A stretch of DNA of 64,000 nucleotides from Tanypteryx hageni (taxonomy: Eukaryota; Arthropoda; Insecta; Odonata; Petaluridae). Shown here piece by piece: positions 25,101 through 37,990 of this stretch. The stretch is from the NCBI GenBank assembly GCA_028673005.1, contig CM054112.1, positions 190,003,144 through 190,067,143 on the forward strand. Direction: 5' to 3'. The notes below the pieces were generated by a model, which searched no databases, had not been told where the DNA came from, and was given only the letters and a program-made list of their open reading frames with translations. Position 1 is the first letter of the stretch, and each line of letters starts with the position of its first letter. A program made the position numbers and the translations under genes.

Positions 25101-28100
25101 CTTTCCCTTGATCAAGACACTCCACCTGGGACAAATGCCACTAAAACATAACCCTTTACCATCTGTTAACAAAATAAAATTTATTTTTTCGTTTTCGTTA
25201 CATTTTCCGTTACAGCTATTTGAAAAATTTTGTTAACGTTTTTCGTTACATTAATCCAAATAATTCTGTTATTTCATTATGTTACATGTAACGTTTTCCA
25301 GAACTGATTTGGGCCAGTTGTTTCAAAATGTCACCATGCAAATAATGCAAATTTAATAAAAATACGTCAATCCAAAACATTTCCAACTCAAATAATGCAA
25401 TCTGCCGCAGCTGGAGAAGTGCTATGCAACAGATGCGCTTGAGAGTCATGTACACAATATTTTTTCGTGCTTTATTTAAGCGCTGAGTCAGGACAACGTT
25501 AACACGAATCATCGATGATGTTAATCCGTATATGGGTAGTAATTTTCGTTAAATCCAATCGATGTTAATCGAAGCGACATTAAACCGAGAACACTCTGTA
25601 TGTAACTAGGTGATATCTTTGTTTCCGTTGCTATGATGAAATTTTCTAATTGTTGGTAGTGTTGCCTACACTGCTAAGGGTAATTTTAATTACGATCAAC
25701 ATTATCCCAATATACTCTAGCGTCATATTTTGCAAACAAATTTTCTTGTAAATATTGACAGTTATCCCAGTACATAAAGGTAATGTTAATCATGCAATAT
25801 CTTGTTATCCATAGCAATAAATAATTTTGTTTATGTATTGTTTTTTCATTTTGAAAAGTGATTCTAAGTATTTTTCACTTAAAATTATTCAGAAGTGTAA
25901 TAGCTGATAATTATTCTTGAGGATGCTAATGTCGAGAGCAACTTCTCATTGCTATTGCAATAATATTCATTACTCTGTATGGAGAAAGTCATGTGCTGGA
26001 CACAACAGATATTTATATTACATATCATATTTATTACCTTGTGTTTATGCAATGCCAGATTAAGGGACTCGAAGGCCCTGGTGCAAACCACCTCCTCCAG
26101 GCACACACCTTTGTGAACAATAGAATCAAGGACCTGCTTGGGTCCCTTTTAATTATGGGGCTTGAGTGTAACTGCATCACTGAGCCCCTGTTAATTTGGC
26201 ATTGTATTTATGCACTGAATTGTTTTAGGCTATCAGCCTTTGCTCCTTGTTATACAGAGAATATCTCAGGTCCTTGGTAATTAATTGGCCAACTGTGTCT
26301 TCTGAGCCACATGTAACCCTTGAAGAGCTTTTGTGCATCTCTCTAAACCACATCCAATTCATCCACAGCCTAAAATCTCAGTACTACATAAGTACTTGTA
26401 AGAAAAGTGGTCTTTATATATTTATTGTGTTCAGTGACCTAACCAGATAGTATGTTATGCCTCTTGAATACAATGTAGACTGAGATGAGGAATGTAGTGT
26501 TCAATGAAAAATAATATGAGGAAAAAGAATTTATAACATATTCACTTCTATCTTAAAATAAAATCTATTGCATTGCAAATATTGTTTTGTAACAATAGGT
26601 ATTACATGAATTGACGTAATGTTCTTATTCTGACTTTTGCAGTGCGAGGACATAGCTGCTTGGGTTAATCCATCATATCTTGAGCGTGCCACTCAAGCTG
26701 CCATTCAGGCTAAGTTTGAGTCTGACTCAGAGATCCTGCTTCAGGACTTCCTCAGACCAGAGAAATATGTGGAATTGGCAGAGGCACTGGCTCATGACGA
26801 CTTACCTTGGTGTCACAGAGGTCCTCCAAATAGGAGGTAAGAGAGCGCCTCTGCTTTTTATACGTCTTTTTGCATAAATCTAAAATCTCTTTATATAATA
26901 AGCTATGTTTGTACCTCATGCTCGACTGAGGCGCCACCCTAGAAAGCCATTATAAAAGAGCGGGAGAATCAAGAACTACTGTAATACTATTTTTAACAAA
27001 CATTCCGAGTATGCAGAAGATTGAAATTTGGTAGGAATGTTTGTCTCTTATAGTAAAAGACATTTACGAAACAAAATCCCAAAAAAGACCCAGATTTAAC
27101 TCCAGTAGATAATTTCTGTTTCCCATAAGATAACACGTAAAAATCGATTTTTCAACTTACAGGCTTTTATTCTTTTGAAAATTAAAATGAAAAAGAATTG
27201 ACATACGATCATCAGACCTGGACCATTTTAAAGAAAAATAAATAACATTTCTTATTCTTATTGTCACATTTTGCCTACAATTCAAAATTGCTCAAGTTAT
27301 ACTAGATTTAAATCATATTTAATTGGAAAATTTAAGCTTTTTAACGATATGTTGCCATGCCGGCCATGTCATTGTATGTAAAGTGTACTTTGAATACCTT
27401 AATACGAGAGAGAGAGGGAGGGAGACAGAGAAGGAGATTGAGGGAGGGAGAAGGGGAGAGATAGATAGATAATGTTATTTATTAGGGCAAGATTGAGACT
27501 AGGAAGTCTATTTTTCCAGAGAATGAGAGAGGGAGAGATGGTAAGAGAGATAAAGGGAGGGAGGAGGAGGGAGACAGAAAGAGGGGGAGAGGGATATATA
27601 TATATATATAGATAATGGTCTTTATTAGGGTGAGATTGAGTCTAGGAAGTCTTTTTCCAGGGGGGAGAGGGAGGAGGATGGGAGAGAGGAAGAAAGAAAG
27701 GGAGGAACAATGGGAAGTGCCTTAAATTTAATACTTAATCCACACATACCCATCATATTTGATGGGCAATTACACTAGTATAAGAATAAAAATCTATTGC
27801 AGGAGTAAGTTGGCTAGCATAAAAATGGTTAAGTAACCTTGATATATAAATTTACTTGAAATCAGGTTATTTATTTTCACCCTTCCATCTAAATTATTAA
27901 ATTATTTTAATGTATTTTTTCCCAAATATTTTCAAGTTTCTCAAAAAATATCCAGTTTATTGTTTGTGTGTTCAGTGAAAATAAATAAGGAAGCTGTATA
28001 TTATCTAGCTGTTTTATTTTCTACAAGCGTAATTTCCCGGGCTTTGCTCTGGGTTTAGATTTTAAATGGAGTAAAATCCATGCGGACAGCTCTCTAAAAA

Positions 28101-28314
28101 TACATGTAAATTTACCTTTCATTGTGGTAGCCCTGGTCTTAAGCTCTGCTTTAAAAATCATGATTTCATTATGGTATTTTGTAAAAATCATATATATAAA
28201 ATTTAGTTGACATCCGTTGAGCCAATTCCTTCCAAATCCATAATTACTGAATAAGTTTATTTTGTAATTGTAGCACCCCTGTTTAGTTTATCCGGTCCAA
28301 ATATGCTATTATGG

Positions 28315-28392
<78 letters not shown>

Positions 28393-31300
28393 GGATATAT
28401 ATTTGTGTACATAATAAATATTATAATTTGGTTAATATTGATGTGGACAGTTCAACACAAACACTTGTAAAAATTTTTTATTACTTGTATTATGGCAGCC
28501 CTACTTTCTATATCTATCCTAAAAATCTTAATTTTGTTTTTTTTATGTTGCACAACTCCTTCACACAAGATTTCGTTGAAATCAGTTTGTCCAATTCCTT
28601 CCAAATTCATAATTACAGAAAAGTTTAACTTTGCAATTGTGGCATCCCTAATTAGTTAATCGGGTCAAAATATGTCATTTTGGTCATGAATTTATGTGAA
28701 AATTTTATGTACCAAATTTGGTTGAATTCGGTTCTGCTAATTCCTTCCAAAAACATAGTTACTGAAAAGATTTATTTTGCAATTGTGGCACCCCTGCTCA
28801 GTTGATCCAATCCAAATACAGTCAAACTCGGCTATAACGAGCGCCACGGGACCGTTTAGTTTTGCTCGTTATAGCCGTTAAACTTAATATCCGTGAAGGC
28901 AAAAGCATGCATGCGTATGGTGAAATAAGACATAAGAAGTAAAAGTGAATATATAAACAGAAAGGTTATTTAGTAAATTTATGAAAAAACCTAAAAATGA
29001 GAATAAACTAGAAAATTTAAAGTAAACATACGTACATATAAAATTTAATCACAGCTGCATCCTTAATCACTTCCCAAGTTGCACTTCCTCATTTTCTTGT
29101 TCGTTGTTAGGTTGTTCTCTAGTGCATATAAAATCGCTTTTTTGTTTTTCCATAAGGTTGAAACCGTAGACGATGATAAATTAAATTTTTTACACACTTC
29201 AACATTTTTTTACCAAGTTCTAACTCTCGAATAATATCAACCTTTTCGCGAATAGACAAACACTTCCTTTTATGTATGGACATGTTACTCGTTCAAGGGC
29301 AAAATCTCAACTGATTTTTGTGATCAACGCTACGAACTTTCTTTGCAAACTGTGAGCATACCAATTCCAGGAAGAGTTAATGAGGAGACGGATTAAACGT
29401 GGGATTTCCCATCTTTACGTGGGAAAGGGTGTTGGGTGCATTCGGCTGAGCTACGGGGGTGGGCGCCATTGTACATGCCCTCAGCCACTTACCCCCTTCC
29501 AAACACAACCTCCTGGCTGTAAAAGAGCTGGGGGTTGGAAGGAGAGGACAAAGGACCTCCGCGAGTGCCACTGTACCTGCAAGTTGGGAATTCTTGGTTT
29601 GGACGAAGGGATTATTTTTTAACCTCCCCGATGGATAGGGTGTAGAGGCTGGACTCAAGAACACAAGGTTACATATTTTGGGTCACTATGAGGATTTAAG
29701 GGGCTGACCGCCACCGCGTTTGAGACAGTGAGAAGTGGTTAAAGTTTGCTCGATATATCCGTGAAGCGTGCTCGTTATATACGAGAAATATTTGTATGTA
29801 AATGCTCGTAAACTTATCTTGGAGGTAGCATTTGCTCACTATAGCCGTGAACTCGTTACAACCGTGCTCGTTATAAACGAGTTTGACTGTATGTATACAC
29901 ACACGAGCGCGCGCACACAAAATATGCATTCCACAGCCTCTTCGGATGTTCAAGGTCTTCCTGTAGATTTCTCCTTTTTAACACTTTCCATTTCTTCAAA
30001 TTGGTTAAACCACCGATTAATTGTTTTGTCAGTAGATTCTTCTGTTCCACATGTATGTTGAAATACATGCTCAACAGCTACCATTGATTTAAACTCAGCA
30101 AGCCATAATACATACTGTGCTTTTTCCTGCATGGATGCCATCTTACTGGCTGAATACCACAATGCAATGCGACATGCAGCACTAGTGACACTACCCCTAG
30201 TGGCAAAGTGGGGAATCTAACTTGGAGAGTTTTTACACATTCTAACGCAAACACCATGGTTACATGACATGAATTTACAAATCTATGAAACATTGAAATC
30301 CCGGAGGTATTTTTCGATGGCCCTGGCCATCACTTTGACTCATACATATAACAGCATTATACTTACAGTACAATAAGAACTTGGTTGAGCTGCTATTTAT
30401 TATAATAGTTTTGCAGCATTACAGTATTGCCAGTTGATTGGTGATTTATATTTTTAAAATGGTAGTTTATTTATTATACTTCATGTGATACATTGATCAT
30501 GGATATGTCTCCCAAGAGCATTTTATGCTGCTCTCAAAGCTATGGTGAAAAAGAAATCCATAAAATTTAACTTGAAATTTCATATTTTTATTTTAACTTT
30601 GATAATAAAGCATTTATTATTGAAATGTTAACCCTTAAAAACTCATTTAGATGGAAGGATGTTGCCTGCCATGTTGCCCATTCCTGTGATATGTAACCTT
30701 TTTAGTTCCCATAAAATCCCTCAATTCTCCACCAAAGTTTATATCTTGTGGAAAGTTTTATTGGACTGTATATCCAATTAAATTCTTCATCAGAAATGCT
30801 TTTTTGGGTGTAAATAGTGTAAGTTGTCAAACAAAAGTCTGTGTAAATGTCTCATTTGTACTGTTATAGGAATTATGAAATTAGCAGAGAGGGGCTTCCA
30901 TCTATTGTACAAAGGTGTTTGAAACTCCTTAACTCACCTGCATTCTTTGAGTTTATGGCTGCTGTGACTGAACTTGATCTACATCCTAATCGAAGTGAAG
31001 AAGCAACTTCTAGTGCTGGTGAAAAAAGTAAGTGCATGTGTTTTTGAGAGGAATGATAGTCTTCTATGAGAATTTAAGTGTTAGCAAAATAAGATCAGTT
31101 TTATGATTGGTGAATATACTCATGGATTTTCATCTTTAATTATTTTCCAATTTTGTTTCTCGCATATAAGATGTATCATCATTCTGGCCTTAACCTTTTT
31201 CCCACTTGCGAGTCGATTGTGACTCGACAGCAGCTTGCAACTTGAGTGTAATTCGATATGTGTTTTTGAGAGAGATAGGCATGAGATATGTAAATATTTT

Positions 31301-34300
31301 TCTGTGGCATGCTTGTGATTGCAGTTTCTTACACCTCAGGTGCCTTCTAACGATAAACAAGTTGAGTTATCACTGTATGTCGGCGAATAATAGTGGAAAG
31401 GAAAAAAATCCAAGTCCAAAGGGTTAATGAAGTAGATTACTGGCATCCACTTTATTGTCGGAAACTTCGTTGCCAGAGATATAACATACGTTGAATGGGT
31501 ATAAATTCAAGTACATTGTTATACATACTGCATAAGATGTATATCATTTACACATACAATAATAATATACCATTTAAGTACACCAAATTGTAAGATAGAA
31601 GAAGTCTTGAGATTATTTACTGCAAATGGAACATTCCTACACACCTGTTGACATATGAGGTGATGTAGGCCTTACATTTGTTAGTTTCTTCAGCATAATG
31701 CACCACCATTAGCTTAAAATGTAAAAACATACTGGAATAAAAGTTGTAGGAAATTTAATTTTCTACAACCTTTGTTTGAAACATTGTTTAAGAGATATCT
31801 TATATTTTTAGCTGCCACCACCACACCACCTACTGATGACTATTGTTAACAATTGACGCTTAGTTACATCTTAGTAATGCTCCTTTATAGTTAGTTAATT
31901 GTTGGAGCTTTGTGGCTATAGTCAGTATCAGAATGCTATGGTTTGAGTTTATTTGTTCTTTTTAAAGTCTTTAAAATTTTCTCAAAGTTCTTTAAAAAAC
32001 TCATTATCATTTAACCTATTTAGAATTTTTAGAAATATTACAGATATGGAGAAAGTCAGGTGGTGGCCACATCAGATTAAAAAAAATAAATTTAGCCATT
32101 TATTTTTGGTAGCATAAAATCATTTACAAAGCCTTTTTACTTTCTCCATATGTAGTATAGGGGAAAGTATTGTTTTCATGAAAAAAATCGACATTTTAAC
32201 GGAAATGCACGTTTTGACCATTTTCTCAAAGATGTCTGTGTGTGAGATAGCTTTTTTGTGGGTGCTCTAACTCAAAAAATATTAATTAGGTCAACCCGAA
32301 ATTTTATATTTAAGATTTTTATAAAAGTCACAAGAACTGATTAGTTTTTGGTGAAAATCGGTCAACCAGAACTGGGTGTTTACTCTTGTCACCCGTTATT
32401 TTGAAGTATTTGCTTTAATAGTTGATAAATGTAAAAATGTATTGGAATAAAAGTTATAGGAAATTTAATTTTCTACAACCTTTGTTTGAAACATTTTCCC
32501 ATATAATGCATTGTTTAAGAGATATCTTATATTTTTAGCTGCCACCACCACACTGCCGACCTATGACTGTTGTTAACATTTGATACTTAGTTACGTCTTA
32601 GTAATGCTCCAATTTCTTTTCTTAATTGTTGGAGCTTTGTGGCTATATCCAATATCGGAAGGCTATGGTTTAAGTTGATTCCTTTTCTTTGTAAAATCTA
32701 AAATTTTCTCGCAGTTTCTTAAAATATTTATTATTATGTAACCTATTTGGAATTTTTAGAAATATTACAGATACGGAGAAAGTCATGTGGTGGCCACATC
32801 AGATTTTTTTATTTAATATTTATTCTTTTTTTGTTAGTTTCTTCCAAAAATTACGAAGTTATAACAAAATTAAACCAGATTGATCCAGAGATTTATTTTG
32901 TAAATCTACTGTCAAACAGACAAAGACTTATCTAGCAATCCTTTAGATTCCATTCCTTCAGAACAGAATTCAATTTTTCTAACAATGTTGATCCAGAATG
33001 CTGACTAGGAAAGTGAGAAATGGCAAGAACAGCATTCTGTTGAAAAATCTTTATTCATAAAATGGCAGGTAAGAGAAATGTAGCTGTCTTGTGGTTGTGA
33101 TTTCCAGATGTCCGTAGTTAAAGACAATGGCGTATTGAATACTTGTTCATTCTCCTGTCTTGTACAATTTCCTTTCCTCATATAAAGCTGGAATAACTTT
33201 TCTTGGAAATATTCTTCTAGATGGCATTGGATATCTTGGTTCCAATGCTGTAATTAACCCCTTAAATCCCCTATCTTCAACAATTGAATATGGTTGATAG
33301 TCCATCATTATCAAATTTCCATTCTTAAAAGTTATCATTTTTGCTCAGATCAGAATCTTTCATTTTCTTACTACTGCTACTGCTTCTTACTAACATTTGT
33401 TGCCTAGGGATTTTTTTTTGTTTTATGTATTTCATATGCATTTCGACAGCTGCTGCATCAAATGTGGAAGACATAAATATTATAGCCAACTAAATTTTCA
33501 CTGCTGTTTTTTTAACAAAGCAAATTTTTTTGTCTAGAACAGGCATGTCAAACTAGCGGGCTGCATGCAGACCTCTCTGTGCCATAGTGCAGCCTGAATG
33601 CGAATTTTGGTCTCGACCAAATCTTTCGAGATTTTATATAAATATTTTATTTTTGCAAAAAGGAGACAGGAGTTTTTCATAGTTTTTAAGCAACAATGAA
33701 CGCAGTTTCTAAATCAATTTTTCACTTGCAAAACAGGCATCCAGTCTTCTACATAAAGTCTGTTATTTCCAACTCTGACCCTTATTAAACAACTACAATT
33801 CAAATTCTTTAATATCTATTGCATTAATGCGGCCCTGATGCATCTTTGAGTTTGACATGCCTGGTCTAAAGCATCGAGTCATAAAAAATTAAATTCGGAA
33901 ATTTAAGCAGTGTTATATGCAATGATAATTACAATTAATTATTTCAAATATTCCCGGAAATTTCCATTATTTACTGACTGGAAAAAGTTTTATGCGTTTG
34001 TTACCATGTATATTATGCATCCTAAATCATTGTCAGTTTTTTGAGAAGAAAATTCCTATTACATATGGAAAATTGTGGTATGTATCAGTCACATTAATTT
34101 CATGAAAAAATACACTTTTCTGACAGTTAAAATATGTTTGAGTTTTCACACAATACATCTTAAGTAATCGTAATTCATTATTATAGATAATCACAAAATT
34201 AGTTTATTTTTCTAGTGTAATTGCCTGGTGAAATTCAACGAGGAACTTAGAAATTAATAATAACAGCTGTAATTATTAGTAAGAGCCAGTATAAAATTTG

Positions 34301-37300
34301 CCAAAATAGAGATTAGAGAGAATTACTTTCTCGTTCTTGTTTTCTCCAATGATGAGCCTCTTGTCAAAAATGAAATAATAATAATAAATAAATATTAATA
34401 TTCCCTCCCTCTCTCCCTCCCTCTTTCCCTCCCTCTTTCCCTCCCTCTTTCCCTCTCCCCTTCCCTCTCTCTCTCCCTCCCTCTTTCTCCATCTCCCTCT
34501 CTCTGCCTCTTTTCTCTCACCTCCCTCTTCCTCTTATCTCTCACCTCCCCCTCCCGCATTCCCTCTTGTCCCAATCCATAGCTCTCCCTCTTTATCTCTT
34601 TCCTCCCGTCCCTTTCTAATTGTATACCTTCCTTACTCACTATGTACCTTCCATTCTATATCCATTCCTTCCTATCTCCCTCCCCACATCTATATAGTCG
34701 TTTAGATATGCAGAAGAATCTAAACTAAATCCCAGTCCCATTAGGATTATGTAATTTCGCGAAAAATCCTACGTTAATTTAAGGCAATCTATGCACTCAT
34801 ATATATTATACGTATGTGGGTTGAGACAACAATTGATTCTTGAAGTTGAACACTGATGTGGTCGGCAAGGCAACATCCCATTTTAAAGCTGATATTTTCC
34901 CAAAATATGTGATTTAAATGTTTAATATGAAAGGTTTTGAATGTTAGGTGAAAAAAGATGAATAGAATAAGAAACTTCATTAATTTTTCTAAAACATAAT
35001 TGAAATTCAAAGATTGTACATCAATTCTTTCTAATTTGAATCCAAAAGAATAAAAGTCTGCACTTTAAAAAATCGCTTTTTACGTGTCATCTTACAAGAA
35101 ACGGAAATCACGCTCCTGGAGTCGAACCCGGGTCTTTTTTCATACTTCATTTTCTTCATTCAATTTTTTTATATCTGAATCAAACATTCCTGCGAAATTT
35201 CAACCTTTCACCTAATCAGGAAGTTTGATTAAAATGCATTAAAGAGTGGCATTAATGACCTCAGTGTTGGACACTTTTATTAACAGAGATTACTGAAATG
35301 TCTGTCTGTCCATTCATCTGTCCATCCCCCCTTTTATCTCTTGAACAGTTTATCATAGAGAAATGCTGTTAGCGCCATTTTGTTTCTGCCAACTAGGACA
35401 CCCCAGGAAAACTTTTCGTTTATATAAGTGTCCCAGGTTCGACTCCAGGAGGTGATTATATTTTCCCATAAGTTGACATGGGATTTTCGATTTCTCAAGG
35501 TACAAGATTTTTTTCTTCATTCATCAAAATATGTAAATATGGACTGAATCTCTCCGTTTTTGCTTTATTCAATGGCTAAAACTACAAAACATCTTATTCT
35601 TTTGATGCTTAGATGTTACACAGAAGAATTTGTCAGAAACATGCGTTTCTTTTCGAAATTTTATAGCTTTTTGTATTCTTTCTGGGTATTGCCAAGGCAA
35701 CCCACATTGTTGCCGCTGATTGAATTAACATCTATTAAGCTTTTTATGAACCATCAAAATTATTGTTGTAGCAACATCAAACTTAATAGATTGCAATGTT
35801 AGACAATTATTATTTAGTAAACTGCCTGTGTCTGTGGGCATTTTTATCAATCGACCAAAAGAAAATATCTTTCTTTATTTCAATACTGGAATATTACCTT
35901 TTTCGTAAGGGATAAGCAATTAAAATTGCACTTAAAGATATAAAAACAAACATCACATTCAGAATGTCTGTTGTCTAGTTTTTTAAGAAGAATATGCTAT
36001 TATTAATAAATAATAAGTAACACATTGTGAAGTACAAAAAATTTGTGTTGGTAATTTTTCCTGAATAAAAAATGAAATAAATGGTTGAATTAATTTTATA
36101 TGAAAAAATTGCATCTATTTCAATAAATGGAAACAATTTTAAAGCATTAATAACATAAAACTTTGAAAGTAATTGCTCTCTATCATTATTTTCCTTTCTA
36201 AGTTGGCTTTTAAACATGCAGATTTCTGACTGACTGCAAAAGTTTTTGTGGGGACCACTAGTAGATTAGAAATATCTGCTCCTTACATAGGATACAGGAT
36301 ATATGATATAGGAAGATAGGTGGATGTAAATGTTTAGATACTTCTAGAAGGGTTACAGACTTGAAATTTAACATGATGAAAGGTTATTGGAAACAACTGA
36401 CAGAAAATATCCAAAATCCCAAACGTATTTATATTTATGTGGGTTTTTTCTGGCACCATTGTTTCATCTCTACCCTCATAAGGAAAGCATGAAAAACAGG
36501 TAGCCAGGTCCAGAGGATTCTTAATAAGAGGTCGGAGAAAAAGGCAGAAGAAATGCTAGGGGAAGATCAGTTTGGTTTCAGAAAAGGACGAGGAACGAGA
36601 GATGCTATAGGCATAGTTAGAATCATATCAGAAAGGGCAATAGAGTACAGTCAAGATATCTGCATATGTTTCGTAGACTGGCAGAAGGCCTTTGATAGAG
36701 TAAATTGGGTCATGTTGATGAAGGTATTAAAGGATATTGGTGTAGACTGGAAAGACAGGAGACTGATCAGGAATCTATGTGAATCAAGTTGTAAAGGTCA
36801 GGTTTGAGAATGTGGACACCTGCGGAATAAATATCGGTAGAGGAGTAAGACAAGGCTGCTGCCTATAGACAACCCTATTCAATATATATGGAGAAAGTCT
36901 AATGCAAGAAACTTTAGAAGGCACAGGAGATTTCAAAATTGAAGGAAGGATTATAAGAACAGTAAAATATGCAGATGATCAAGTACTTCTAGCAAGAAAG
37001 GAAGAGGAACTCCAGAAAATGATAAATAGACTAGTAATAACTGGTAAAAAATATTAGGGATATAAATACAGAAAAATCTAAGATCATTCGAATATCAAGC
37101 AAAGGAGAGAATCTGAACATTAGTATTGGGGGAATGCCTTTAGAACAAGTTTCAGGAAGCATCATAACAAGAGATGCAAAATGTACGGATGAGATCATGA
37201 CTAGAATAGGAAAAGCAAAAGCGGCTTTCATGAGAAAGAAACACCTACTTACGGGGAATATAAGAAAAGATATCCGCAAGAGGTTCATAAAATGCTATGT

Positions 37301-37891
37301 ATGGAATATAGCTTTGTACGGGGCAGAAACATGGACGCTAAGGAAAAATGACATAAAATACTTGGAAAGCTTTGAAATGTGGACTTGGAGGAGAATGCTG
37401 AAGATAAAATGGACGGATAGGATGAAAACGATGAAGTGCTACGAAGAGTAGGAGAGAAGCGAATGATTATACAGACGATTAGAAAGGGGAAGGCAAACTG
37501 GGTTGGGCATTACCTGAGGAGAGAGAGTATGATTAAAGACGTGTTAGAAGGAAAACTAGATGGAAAAATGGAAAGAGGCAGGAAAAGGTTTCAGTTGATA
37601 GACGATTTGAAAGGGAAAGAGAGTTATCAAGATATGAAGAGGACAGCAGAAAATATGGGTATATGGAGAACCAGGTTTAACCATGAATAATCACGAACCT
37701 GTCTACGGGCAGACTACCTATGATGATGAATGATGATTATTGTTATTTTCAATACAGGGCTATCTGAACCACGAAACTTGAAATACAAAAACTTGGATTC
37801 AAGTCAATTGCTAGAGAATTTGGAAATTCTGGATAGGTGCCTTAATTTCGCAGGAAATGAGAAATATTTTGCGAGAACTCTTGCAATTTAT

Positions 37892-37990
<99 letters not shown>

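Larger units (their letters stand above)
22219..25306. mobile_element. hAT element, 3.1 kb, 8-bp target duplication
   Basis: The left end CAGTGCTGGCAAAC and the reverse complement of the right end CAGTTCTGGAAAAC are inverted. The flanks ATTTGGAC (22211-22218) and ATTTGGGC (25307-25314) agree at 7 of 8 positions, the hAT target-site length. Both subterminal regions are rich in TTTCGTTAC-like repeats. No transposase is recognisable, so it looks non-autonomous or internally replaced. It carries a Tigger MITE, a LINE-like patch and a SINE. Confidence 0.75.

Noticed and set aside
28311..28628. Open frame starting with a Tyr-Ile repeat
   Set aside because: It is a translation of an (AT)n-(GT)n microsatellite.
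34395..34640. Arg/Glu/Gly-repeat frame on the minus strand, like an RNA-binding low-complexity protein
   Set aside because: It is a polypyrimidine tract read backwards, part of repeat A.
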